Source: an uncultured Pelagibacteraceae bacterium (lineage in GTDB: Bacteria > Pseudomonadota > Alphaproteobacteria > Pelagibacterales > Pelagibacteraceae). Taken from it: DNA of 61,493 nucleotides. The stretch lies in the NCBI GenBank assembly GCA_902592265.1, contig CACJDV010000005.1, positions 1 through 61,493 on the forward strand. The letters are read 5' to 3'. The translations under genes were made by a program, and so were the position numbers. This document shows, piece after piece, positions 45,070-53,864 of the stretch. The notes below the pieces were generated by a model. It was not told the DNA's origin, did not search any database, and saw only the letters and a program-made list of their open reading frames with translations. Every line of letters begins with the position of its first letter. Position 1 is the stretch's first letter.

Positions 45070-46246
45070 AATTGAATTTTTAGACTTGGGATTTCAACCA
45101 TTGGCTAATCATTATCTAAAAATAAGTCAAACTAAACATAAACAAAAAAAGTATAAACTTATTGTTTGTTTCAATAGGCAAACCAACCTTGTTTCAATTA
45201 AAAAAACTTTTCCAAGTAAGGCAATGTTTAATGATAAATATCCATATAGATCATCTATGTCAAAGACGATGAAGAATTCATTCAAAATATTATCTAATAA
45301 TATAAAGAAAAAAATAAGACCAAAAAAGATACTTGAAATAGGAAGTAATGACGGGTCGTTTTTAAGAAATTTTAATAAAAAAATCTCCGTAGGAATTGAG
45401 CCATGTAAAAATGTGGAACAAATAACAAAGAAACAAAAATTTAATACAATTCCAGAATATTGGGATATTAAATTGGCAAAAAAAATACAAAGAAAATATA
45501 ATAATTTTGATCTTATTTATTCTGCAAACACAATTACACATATTAAAAACTTAGATGAGGTCTTCAAAGCTATTAATTTAGTTTTATCTAGAAATGGAGT
45601 GTTAATTATAGAAGATCCTTCACTGCTTGAATGTTTAAAAAGAAATACATATGACCAATTTTATAATGAGCATATTTATGTTTTTTCAACCATTGCTCTA
45701 AGAAATATTTTAAAGAAATTTAATCTAGAAATTTTTAAGATTGAAAATTTATCAACTCATGGTGGATCAAACAGATATTATATCAAAAAAAAAAATTCCT
45801 TAAGAAAAATTGAAAAATCAGTTAAAATTAATGAAAGAAAAGAATTGAACTTTGGATTAAATAGAATTGATACTTATTTTAAATTTCAAAAAAGAGTAAA
45901 AAAATCAAAAAATAAGCTAGTCTCGATTTTTTCAAAATTTAAAAAGAATAATAAAAAAATTATTGGCTATGGAGCAACTGCAAAATCAACTACTATTTTG
46001 AATTATTGTAAAATAGATAATACAACAATTGACTATTTTTTTGACACTACTAAAGAAAAACAAAATAAATACACACCTGGAACGTTAATTAGAATTAAAA
46101 AATATCCTGGTTATATTCCTGATGACGTTAATCTCGTTTTCTTAGGCGCTTGGAATTTTAAAAATGAAATATTTAAAAAAGAAAAAAAATATATTAAATC
46201 AGGGGGAAAATTTTTAATTCATACCCCGCATCCAAGAATAATATGA
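45059..46246 (+). CDS. Sugar C-methyltransferase (NDP-deoxyhexose branch enzyme)
   Basis: 395 residues. It has a FLDLGFQPLANHYL N-terminus, YPYRSSMSKTM, LEIGSNDGSFLRNF (SAM motif I, about residue 91), the YNEHIYVFS active-site segment and the C-terminal GYGATAKSTTILNY domain. These are hallmarks of dTDP-4-keto-6-deoxysugar C-methyltransferases such as TcaB9 and TylCIII, which add a methyl branch at C3. The zinc-binding Cys quartet normally present in the first 70 residues is lost: only one Cys remains (IVCFNRQ). It overlaps the reductase gene by 4 bp. Confidence 0.85.
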   Translation: MKNKIEFLDLGFQPLANHYLKISQTKHKQKKYKLIVCFNRQTNLVSIKKTFPSKAMFNDKYPYRSSMSKTMKNSFKILSNNIKKKIRPKKILEIGSNDGSFLRNFNKKISVGIEPCKNVEQITKKQKFNTIPEYWDIKLAKKIQRKYNNFDLIYSANTITHIKNLDEVFKAINLVLSRNGVLIIEDPSLLECLKRNTYDQFYNEHIYVFSTIALRNILKKFNLEIFKIENLSTHGGSNRYYIKKKNSLRKIEKSVKINERKELNFGLNRIDTYFKFQKRVKKSKNKLVSIFSKFKKNNKKIIGYGATAKSTTILNYCKIDNTTIDYFFDTTKEKQNKYTPGTLIRIKKYPGYIPDDVNLVFLGAWNFKNEIFKKEKKYIKSGGKFLIHTPHPRII

Positions 46247-46971
46247 TTAAGAAAAAAAAAATTGTTATAACAGGTGGATCTGGTAGATTTGGGAATATAA
46301 TAAAAAAAACATATAATAAATCAAAATTTAATATTTTTTTCCCAACAAAAAAAAATCTTAATATACTCAATTTAAATTCTATTAAGAAATATCTAAAATT
46401 AAAAAAACCAAAGTACTTAATCCATTTAGCTGGCTTATCTAGACCTATGTATTTGCACGATACAAATATAGAAAAAAGTATTGATTTAAATATAATTGGA
46501 ACAGCAAATATAACAAAAATTTGTTCTCAACTAAAAATTAAATTAATTTATGTTTCTACTTCATATGTGTATCCAGGCAACAAAGGGAATTATAAAGAAA
46601 CTGACCCTATTTATCCTATAAATAATTATGCCTTATCGAAAATGGGCGGCGAAGCCTCTGTAAGAATGTATAACAACTCATTAACAATTAGAGCATCTAT
46701 GACAGAAAAACCATTTATACATAATGAGGCTTTTTCAGATTTTGTGACGAACTTTATATATCACGAAGATTTTGTCAAATTATTGTTTAGAGTAATTGAA
46801 AAAAAAGGAATTATTAATTTAGGTGGAAAATCACAAACAGTTTATGATTTTGCTAGATCTGAAAATATAAAAGTAAAAAAAATTTCTGCGAAAAAATTTT
46901 TTGGTTTGAAAAGAAAAATTGATATTGGAATGAACTTAAATAAATTAAAAAAAATAGTCAAAAAGTTATAA
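46243..46971 (+). CDS. RmlD-like NAD(P)-dependent sugar reductase (SDR)
   Basis: 242 residues of extended SDR fold: TGGSGRFGNIIKKTY, HLAGLSRPMY, VSTSYVYPGN and the catalytic YALSKMGGE (Tyr-x3-Lys). It is shorter than typical RmlD (about 290) and could be the 4-ketoreductase that finishes the dTDP-sugar. Its stop codon ends one base before the tRNA-Met gene that lies on the other strand. Confidence 0.78.
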   Translation: MIKKKKIVITGGSGRFGNIIKKTYNKSKFNIFFPTKKNLNILNLNSIKKYLKLKKPKYLIHLAGLSRPMYLHDTNIEKSIDLNIIGTANITKICSQLKIKLIYVSTSYVYPGNKGNYKETDPIYPINNYALSKMGGEASVRMYNNSLTIRASMTEKPFIHNEAFSDFVTNFIYHEDFVKLLFRVIEKKGIINLGGKSQTVYDFARSENIKVKKISAKKFFGLKRKIDIGMNLNKLKKIVKKL

Positions 46972-47048
46972 TGGTAGCGGGAAGTGGGATCGAACCACTG
47001 ACCTCGGGCTTATGAGTCCCGCGCTCTAACCAACTGAGCTACCCCGCC
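46972..47048 (-). tRNA. tRNA-Met, anticodon CAT
   Basis: A 77-nt cloverleaf on the minus strand: acceptor stem starts GGCGGGG and pairs with TCCCGCT, D-arm GCTCAGTTGGTTAGAGC, anticodon loop CTCATAA, T-arm AGTGG-TTCGATC-CCACT, and an encoded CCA end. The anticodon is CAT. The acceptor stem begins with G1, not the unpaired C1 of initiators, so it is probably elongator Met; tRNA-Ile2 (lysidine-modified CAT) cannot be excluded. The A31/G39 pair is mismatched. Confidence 0.95.
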
Positions 47049-47117
47049 ATTAAAATAAAGTTGTTATATACTACTTAATTTATTTCTTTCAAACAAGAAA
47101 TTATGATTTGCAACAGT

Positions 47118-48845
47118 CTAAAAAATTAAAAATCTATTTTTAAGATCATTTTGAATTAAATAAAATACATCATCCCAATTTTTATAATTTGATTGCTTGT
47201 AGATTTTTAAAGACTCATAAGGATTATATTTGTAGTATTCATACCATCTCCAGTCGGAATTAGCTGATATCAAACCCCAAGTTTCTTTATTACAAATGCA
47301 AGCTAAATGTAAAAAGAAAGTATCTGTAGAAATTACTAAATCTAAATTTTTAATAATACCTATGATATCAACAAAACTTTCCTTGCTATAATCAATTAAA
47401 TTAGAATTTTCAAAAAATTTTTTATCTCTATCCCAAATTTCATTTTGGAAAGAATAAAAATTAAAATCTAATTTCAATAATTCATCAAACTTTTTTAATT
47501 CGATTGATCTGGAGGGCTCTTTCGGACCAAAAAAATTACCTGACCAAATTAAACCAATATTCTTTTTTTTATTTTTTATAATTGCTTTCCAATATTTTTC
47601 TTTATCCTCATTTGAACTAATAAGTTCTGATGAATTTGAATTTTTTTCTTTATAAAAATATTTATTAAGAGAACCTAAAGAAATTTTATAATCATATTTG
47701 TTCTGAAGAATTTCACTTTTTTTACAAATATTAATATTTTTATATTTTTTTTTAAAAATAGGTAAAAGTTTATCATAAAGGACAAAATCAATCTTTTTAC
47801 ACAAGGGGGATAAATTTATTAAAAATTTAGAGAATTGTATTATATCTCCCATACCTTGTTCACTAGTAACTAAAATAGTTGAATTTTTTAAATTTTCTCC
47901 TTCCCAAGTTTTTAAATTTTCAAAAAGATTATCTTTTACAATAGAATCTCTATATTCATAAAGTTCCCAACCTTTATCAAATTCTCCCTCAATTAAATGA
48001 TGTATACCTCTAGTAAATTTCAAATCTTTTTTATCGGGATGTGCAATCATAGCGTCTTCAATAACCTCAATAGATTTTTTCAAATCACCTATCATAGAAT
48101 AAATTTTGCTTAACTTCGTATAAGCGACATAATTTTTTGAATTATCAATGATAATTTTTAAACATTTAATAGCATCTTCAATCTTATCCTCTGATATAAG
48201 GTAATCAGACTCATTTAATTGAAATTCAATATAATTTTTATCAATCTCTCGAGCTTTTTTATAAAAATACTTAGCTTTGTTTTTATCTCCTATTCTTAAG
48301 AATAAAATAAGAAGATTATTTACAATTAATTTATCATTTTGATCAAACTCCAATGCCTTAAGATAATAATTTTTAGCTTCATCAATATTTTGATCGCCCA
48401 AAAAACATTTTGCAAGATTGTTGAACAAAATCTTTTTTTCCTTAAAATTTTGGGTTTCTACAGTTTTATATAATTCTATTGCTTTTTTATAATCTTTATT
48501 TAAGTCGTAAGCTAAAGCTAGATTGAAGTAAGATATCGGATTTTTTTGAATATCAAGCTCTAAAACCTTTTTAGCATTCTCAATAGCAGACTCAAAATCT
48601 TGAGATTTTAGATTTAGTTTAAATAGATTTTTATAAGGATCTAAAAAAGACTTATTTAAATTTATAGACTTCAAAAATTCAATTTTTGCTAACTCTAATT
48701 TCTGTTGTTTAAAAAAAATAACACCTTTTATGTTAAAAATTATATGTTCAATTTTCTTATTTTCATTTGTTTCACACAAAGCATAAGCTGCTGATAAGTT
48801 ATCATTATTAAGATGATCAATAATTTTTTTTAAAGTTTCTGCCAT
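47118..48845 (-). CDS. TPR protein with GT9/O-GlcNAc-transferase-like C-terminus
   Basis: 575 residues. Residues about 1-270 form a series of tetratricopeptide repeats. A linker FDKGWELYEYRD follows, then a GT-B-like domain with LVTSEQGMGDIIQFSKFL and the donor-side LVISTDTFFLHLACICNKETWGL (about residues 515-540). The combination is common in alphaproteobacterial sugar transferases acting on proteins or polysaccharide. Specific function is unknown. It lies 69 bp from the tRNA gene on the same strand. Confidence 0.8.
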   Translation of the reverse strand: MAETLKKIIDHLNNDNLSAAYALCETNENKKIEHIIFNIKGVIFFKQQKLELAKIEFLKSINLNKSFLDPYKNLFKLNLKSQDFESAIENAKKVLELDIQKNPISYFNLALAYDLNKDYKKAIELYKTVETQNFKEKKILFNNLAKCFLGDQNIDEAKNYYLKALEFDQNDKLIVNNLLILFLRIGDKNKAKYFYKKAREIDKNYIEFQLNESDYLISEDKIEDAIKCLKIIIDNSKNYVAYTKLSKIYSMIGDLKKSIEVIEDAMIAHPDKKDLKFTRGIHHLIEGEFDKGWELYEYRDSIVKDNLFENLKTWEGENLKNSTILVTSEQGMGDIIQFSKFLINLSPLCKKIDFVLYDKLLPIFKKKYKNINICKKSEILQNKYDYKISLGSLNKYFYKEKNSNSSELISSNEDKEKYWKAIIKNKKKNIGLIWSGNFFGPKEPSRSIELKKFDELLKLDFNFYSFQNEIWDRDKKFFENSNLIDYSKESFVDIIGIIKNLDLVISTDTFFLHLACICNKETWGLISANSDWRWYEYYKYNPYESLKIYKQSNYKNWDDVFYLIQNDLKNRFLIF

Positions 48846-48954
48846 TTTGATTTTAATTTTACTTCAAAATAGCTTTATAAAAATACTTTTTTATCTCAAT
48901 ATTTCTAAAAAATTTTTAAAATTTAAGATTTTGATTGAAAAAATTATAAATTGT

Positions 48955-49164
48955 TTACGAAAAAACAATCAACCCAAACAAAATTAGGCCTGTTGATGCT
49001 GCTGCTGAAAAATAAAACTTTTTCTTTATTTCCTGTTTCCTATCAAATTTTACTCTATTAAGAAGAACGTTTATATCGGTACTTTTAGTTGAAACCTTCG
49101 TAGTATCAGTTTCCATATATTTAGAGATTAGTTTTTTTTTTAATGCGCTGCTTAGATTTTTCAT
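48955..49164 (-). CDS. Small tail-anchored membrane protein, paralogue 1
   Basis: 69 residues: a charged N-terminal region, a conserved DINVLLNRVKFDRKQEIKKK segment at about residues 30-49, and one hydrophobic helix at the C-terminus. No signal peptide. It shares the segment and architecture with the next gene, so it is a duplicated family. Function unknown. Confidence 0.75.
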   Translation of the reverse strand: MKNLSSALKKKLISKYMETDTTKVSTKSTDINVLLNRVKFDRKQEIKKKFYFSAAASTGLILFGLIVFS

Positions 49165-49205
49165 TACGGGAATTAACCATTATTTGGTCTTATTGGCAAA
49201 CAAAT

Positions 49206-49436
49206 TTAAAGTGACAAATAGACTCCGACAACACCTAACAACAAAACACAAAATGTAAAAATTAAAATATTTTTTCTAAACTCTTTGCTTTGTTCTGCAT
49301 CTAATTTTGACCTCAAGATATTTATATCAACTCTTCCAGAACGCATTTTATTAGGATTTAAAGGCTTTTCAGAAACATTAATATCATTTGGGGTCTCGAT
49401 ATTATTGGTATCCTCTGTAAAGCCTTTAGATGTCAT
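49206..49436 (-). CDS. Small tail-anchored membrane protein, paralogue 2
   Basis: 76 residues with a polar, Asn/Thr-rich start, then DINILRSKLDAEQSKEFRK and a terminal hydrophobic helix. DINIL aligns with DINVL of the neighbouring gene. The two are 41 bp apart on the minus strand and probably cotranscribed. The start lies 113 bp from the divergent regulator gene with palindromes between. Confidence 0.75.
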   Translation of the reverse strand: MTSKGFTEDTNNIETPNDINVSEKPLNPNKMRSGRVDINILRSKLDAEQSKEFRKNILIFTFCVLLLGVVGVYLSL

Positions 49437-49492
49437 AATTCTATTAAACCATAATATTTAAAAAAAACAATTTTTTTGAAAGTTCAAACTGG

Positions 49493-49538
49493 GTCAATAA
49501 TAAATTGACACATGTCCAATTTGGGTCTTTACTGACCC
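49493..49538. promoter_or_regulatory. Paired palindromes in the regulator/tail-anchored divergent region
   Basis: Two inverted repeats occur just before the plus-strand regulator: GTCAAT-n5-ATTGAC (49493-49509) and GGGTC-n6-GACCC (49523-49538). GGGTC also occurs at 49491, 32 bp (three helical turns) from the second copy. They end 11 bp before the ATG at 49550. This suggests an operator for the adjacent winged-helix protein, autoregulatory and possibly controlling the divergent genes. Confidence 0.5.
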
Positions 49539-49549
49539 TATTATAATTT

Positions 49550-50527
49550 ATGAGTATTCAAGAAATAGATTTTTCTAAAACCCTCACTGATGATCAAGTC
49601 TATGAGTCTATTATGTCTCACTATTCTACTCTAAGCAAAAATTGGATATCTCACCAATGGAATTGGATGAATAATGTTTATGCATCATTTAATGATCATT
49701 ACAAATATATGATAATAATTTCTTTGGTTGAAAAAACTCTTCAATTTTATGACCAAATGAATATTCAATATTCTTATGAAGAATATTATTCAAAATCATA
49801 TCTACAAATAGAGAAATTTAGTATTACTGAACTTTGTGAAAAATTAGATTTACCAAAAGAAACAGTGAGAAGGAAAGTTTTAGAACTTGAAAAAGAAGGA
49901 GTTATAACACGTAATAAAAAAAAAATAATCATTGATAGGAAAGCATTTCCGTTTGTTAAACCTGATAACCAAATTAGATTTTCAGCGAAATATATTTACT
50001 TAGTTTCACAAGCTTTAAATAAAGATAAAGTTTATTCGAAAAAACTTGATCAAAAAACTATTGAAAATGAAATAAAAAAAAAATTTTCATTATCATGGAG
50101 ATGGTTTTACAGAATGCAGATTCCTTTAATCATAGGATATCATAAATTTTTTCAAGATTTGACGACTTTTCATATTTGGGGGACAGTTTGCATGAATCAG
50201 GTTTTAAATGTTTCAAGCCAATTAAATTCAGATAATGAAAAACCTTCATTAGATTACTTTGCTACAAATAACATTCTTATAGAAAATCTTGGTACAAATA
50301 CAGGTATAAGTGCAATGTCAATTTCTGATATGACAAAAATTCCTCGAGCAACAATAATTAGAAAGTGTAAATATTTAATAAAAGAAGATTTGATAAAATT
50401 AAATGAAAAAAAACAATATGTACTAACTTCTATGAATTTTAGAAAAATTTTACCTTATCAAACTGAAATTTTTAAGTACAAAGCTAAATTTATTCGTAAG
50501 GTTTTAAATCTTCTTGTAATTTCTTAA
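49550..50527 (+). CDS. Transcriptional regulator with two winged-helix domains
   Basis: 325 residues. The first helix-turn-helix is SITELCEKLDLPKETVRRKVLELEKEGVITRNKKKI (about residues 91-127). The second is a matching SISDMTKIPRATIIRKCKYLIKEDLIKLNEKKQYV segment near 260-295. Between them is a helical region rich in aromatic residues. The duplicated DNA-binding arrangement is recognisable, but I do not place it in a named family. Two palindromes sit in the DNA just upstream. Confidence 0.7.
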   Translation: MSIQEIDFSKTLTDDQVYESIMSHYSTLSKNWISHQWNWMNNVYASFNDHYKYMIIISLVEKTLQFYDQMNIQYSYEEYYSKSYLQIEKFSITELCEKLDLPKETVRRKVLELEKEGVITRNKKKIIIDRKAFPFVKPDNQIRFSAKYIYLVSQALNKDKVYSKKLDQKTIENEIKKKFSLSWRWFYRMQIPLIIGYHKFFQDLTTFHIWGTVCMNQVLNVSSQLNSDNEKPSLDYFATNNILIENLGTNTGISAMSISDMTKIPRATIIRKCKYLIKEDLIKLNEKKQYVLTSMNFRKILPYQTEIFKYKAKFIRKVLNLLVIS

Positions 50528-50567
50528 ATCTCTAATAAGTTGTTATCGAGTATTACACAGAGGGGTC

Positions 50568-51419
50568 ATGGGTATAGTAACAACAATAGCGCCATTTGCG
50601 CTAGCTCTTATAATGTTAGGGCTTGGTGCTTCATTAACAGTAAGAGATTTCACTAGAGTTTTTCAGCATCCAAAAGAATTTTTTGTTGGTTTAATTTGCC
50701 AATTAGTTGTTCTTCCAATTGTAGGTTATATATTAATAATCATTTTAAAAACCCCATTAGAGTTAGCACTAGGAGTGATGCTAATTGCAGCTGCACCTGG
50801 TGGAGTAACTTCTAATGTACTTACTAAATTTGTAGATGGCGATGTTGCACTATCTATTTCTCTTACTGCTTTTACTAGTTTAATAAGTATTGTTTCAGTC
50901 CCTTATATTGTTTTTTTATCAATTGATTTATTTAATATTGATTATGTTGAAAAAGAAGTTTCAATGCTTGGCATATCATTGAAAATGTTTTTTGTAGTTA
51001 CCGTGCCTGTAATAATTGGAATGATTATAAGAAAATTTTTTAGTGATTTTATCGAGAATAATATGAAAATTATAGAAAAAGTATCTATAGGATTATTTTC
51101 AATTGTTTTTATTGCTATCTATATTCAGGAATGGGACAGTATCATAATGTTTCTTACTACTGCAGGAACTATCGCTTTGGTTCTAAATATTTCCATGATG
51201 ATTATAGGTTTTTATGTTGCTAAATTTTTTGCATCAGGTATTGCTCAACAAAAATGTATATCTCTTGAATGTGGATTACAAAATGGGACTTTGGCTGTTT
51301 TTGTGGGAACTCAATTGTTTGGGCAAAATATGAATTATATGGTTCCAACTGCAGCATATGCTTTGATAATGATGATGACCTCTGTTCTTTTTGTATTTTT
51401 CCTAAGAAGAAAAACTTAA
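50568..51419 (+). CDS. BASS family sodium-dependent organic anion symporter
   Basis: 283 residues with about nine hydrophobic helices. The GLGASLTVRDF, LIAAAPGGVTSNVLTKFVDGDVALSISLTAF and ECGLQNGTLAVFVGTQLF motifs mark the bile acid:Na+ symporter family, whose bacterial members move various carboxylates. An AGAGGGG ribosome site precedes the ATG. It overlaps the convergent oxidase gene by 4 bp. Substrate unknown. Confidence 0.88.
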   Translation: MGIVTTIAPFALALIMLGLGASLTVRDFTRVFQHPKEFFVGLICQLVVLPIVGYILIIILKTPLELALGVMLIAAAPGGVTSNVLTKFVDGDVALSISLTAFTSLISIVSVPYIVFLSIDLFNIDYVEKEVSMLGISLKMFFVVTVPVIIGMIIRKFFSDFIENNMKIIEKVSIGLFSIVFIAIYIQEWDSIIMFLTTAGTIALVLNISMMIIGFYVAKFFASGIAQQKCISLECGLQNGTLAVFVGTQLFGQNMNYMVPTAAYALIMMMTSVLFVFFLRRKT

Positions 51420-53860
51420 TTTTTTTTAAAATTAGTTTGTTTTAAAGGTTTGTTTATTGCTTCAATAGGATATTTTCTTTTCTCTACTTCAATAAACAAA
51501 TTTTTTTTGTGAAGTTCATCATTTGAAATATCGTTATTGATATAACCAAATGTTAAATTTTTCTTAAAATTAAAAGAATAATTACCAGATGTTGATCTAC
51601 CTATAATTTTATTTTCTAAATAAATAGGCTCATCATGAAGCAATAATGGCTCACCTGGTTTGCTATCTTTTAAAGTAAACATTACAAATCTACTTTTAAT
51701 TTTTTCTTTTTTAATTTTTTCTAAAGCTTTTTTGCCAATAAACTCGTCATCTTTTTTAGAACTTATCGTAAAAGATAAACCTGCTTGGTATTGATTTTCT
51801 TCTGGTGAAATGTCGTGTCCCCAGTGTAAAAATCCACTTTCCATTCGCATAATATCCAAGGCATGCATACCACAATTAGAGAGGTTAAAATCCTTACCTT
51901 TATTAATCAGTAATTCATAAATCTTTTTAGAATCCTCAGATTTTACATATAATTCGTAACCTAATTCTCCAACATATGATAATCTTTGAGTCCAAATTTT
52001 AATTCCCTCAATAGTGATATATTTTGCTGTACTAAATCTAAAATTATCATTTTCAAAATTATCTTTTGAAATTGATTTCATTAAAGCTCTACTTTTTGGT
52101 CCGAAAACTCCGAAAACACAATAATCATCAGTAACGTCTTTTAACTCAATATCTTTTGCAAGGTGTTTATTTATATGAAATTTGTCTCTTTCTCGCGTAG
52201 CTGCAGAGCTTATTATTCTAAAATGATCTTTATCAATACAAACAACTGTTAGATCTGTTTCAATACCACCATCAGGATTTAACATATGTGTATAAACACA
52301 TTTTCCAATCTCATTTTTAATATTAGATGTACAAATTTTTTGTAATTCCCTATGAGCCTGGATAGATTTTATCTCGAATTTCGAAAAAGGAGTTAAATCA
52401 AATAAACCAACATTTTTTATAGTATTATTTGTTTCATATTCTGCTGAAGGGTACCAATTTTGATAATTGTAACTGTATTCATATTCTGTCTTTTCTCCAT
52501 CTAATGCAAACCACATTGGTCTTTCGTAACCACCAGAAACACCAAAACACGCACCGAAACTTTTTAATTCATCGTGATATGGAAGTGTTTTTATATTTCT
52601 AGAGGTTTTGTGTTGTTTAAATGGCCAATGCATCCCATATAAATCTCCTAAAGACTCTGTAATTCTTTTTTTAATAAAACCTAAGTCAGAGTGAAATTTT
52701 TGAAATCTTTTTATGTCATAGCAAAAAATATCCTCATTAATATGTCCATTAATCAACCATTCAGCTGTAACTTTCCCAACACCTCCCCCACTTCCAATTC
52801 CAATACTATTTAAACCACAGCATACAAAGAAGTTTTTTACCTCAGGTACTTCTCCAAGCAATGTATTTGTATCTGGAGTAAATGACTCTGGACCTGAAAA
52901 AAATTTTCTAATTCCTGCTGTTTCTAAAACTGGAAATCTTTTAATTGCTGTAGCTAAATAAGGCTCAAAATGCTCAAAATTTTCTTGAAATTCTCCAAAG
53001 GAAAAATCTTCTGGAACTTTATTAATTTTATCCCATGCTGGAATTGATTGAGACTCAAAAATTCCAACTAATATTTTTCCAGCATCTTCTTTAATATAAG
53101 TTCTGTTATCAAAGTCTCTTATCACTGGTAAGGTTTTAGAAAGATTTTCAATCGGCTCAGTGATTATATAGAAGTGTTCTGCTGGATAAAGAGGAATACT
53201 TACTCCAGCTTTTACCCCAATTTGGCGGGACCACATTCCTGATGCTAAAACTATATACTCGCAATCAATTTTTTGACCATTTACTTTTACACCAGAAATT
53301 TTTCCATTTTTTTTCATGATCTCATCAACGGGAGATTCTTCAAAAATCTTTGCCCCTTCCATTCTTGCTGCTTTTGCCAACATATGTGTTACTCCAGACG
53401 GATCTGCAGCACCGTCGCCTGGCATCAAAATCCCTCCTAAAACTTCATCAGTATTTACAATTGGATAATCTTTTTTAATTTGTTCTTTATCTAAAATTCT
53501 AACATCAACATCAAAAAGTTGTGCAGTTGTTGCTTGTCTTTGAAGCTCTTGCCATCTACCTTTGTTCTCAGCAATTGAAAGTGCACCGTTTAATCTTAAT
53601 CCTGCTGAATGATCAACTTTCTTTTCAAGTTCTTTATAAAGATCCAAAGTATATTTTCTAATTTTGGTAATTGCTGCAGATGGACCTAGTTGACTTACTA
53701 ATCCAGCTGCATGCCAAGTCGTACCTGATGTTAACTGATCTCTTTCTAAAAGGATTGTATCTTTCCAACCAAATTTAGCTAAATGATAAGCAACTGAACA
53801 ACCAACTACTCCACCTCCTATAACAACAACTTTAGTGCTACTTGGAAGTTTTTTTTCCAT
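51416..53860 (-). CDS. Dimethylglycine/sarcosine dehydrogenase family protein
   Basis: 814 residues. The first 400 are a DAO-type flavin domain with VVVIGGGVVGCSVAYHLA and the covalent-FAD His in SGTTWHAAGL. The C-terminal half is a GcvT-like folate domain (VGELGYELYV, ALDIMRMESGFLHWGHDISPEEN). Family members demethylate dimethylglycine or sarcosine and transfer the C1 unit to tetrahydrofolate. The exact methylated amine substrate is not determined. It is downstream of ald with a 4-bp gap. Confidence 0.9.
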   Translation of the reverse strand: MEKKLPSSTKVVVIGGGVVGCSVAYHLAKFGWKDTILLERDQLTSGTTWHAAGLVSQLGPSAAITKIRKYTLDLYKELEKKVDHSAGLRLNGALSIAENKGRWQELQRQATTAQLFDVDVRILDKEQIKKDYPIVNTDEVLGGILMPGDGAADPSGVTHMLAKAARMEGAKIFEESPVDEIMKKNGKISGVKVNGQKIDCEYIVLASGMWSRQIGVKAGVSIPLYPAEHFYIITEPIENLSKTLPVIRDFDNRTYIKEDAGKILVGIFESQSIPAWDKINKVPEDFSFGEFQENFEHFEPYLATAIKRFPVLETAGIRKFFSGPESFTPDTNTLLGEVPEVKNFFVCCGLNSIGIGSGGGVGKVTAEWLINGHINEDIFCYDIKRFQKFHSDLGFIKKRITESLGDLYGMHWPFKQHKTSRNIKTLPYHDELKSFGACFGVSGGYERPMWFALDGEKTEYEYSYNYQNWYPSAEYETNNTIKNVGLFDLTPFSKFEIKSIQAHRELQKICTSNIKNEIGKCVYTHMLNPDGGIETDLTVVCIDKDHFRIISSAATRERDKFHINKHLAKDIELKDVTDDYCVFGVFGPKSRALMKSISKDNFENDNFRFSTAKYITIEGIKIWTQRLSYVGELGYELYVKSEDSKKIYELLINKGKDFNLSNCGMHALDIMRMESGFLHWGHDISPEENQYQAGLSFTISSKKDDEFIGKKALEKIKKEKIKSRFVMFTLKDSKPGEPLLLHDEPIYLENKIIGRSTSGNYSFNFKKNLTFGYINNDISNDELHKKNLFIEVEKRKYPIEAINKPLKQTNFKKN

Positions 53861-53864
53861 TTAA

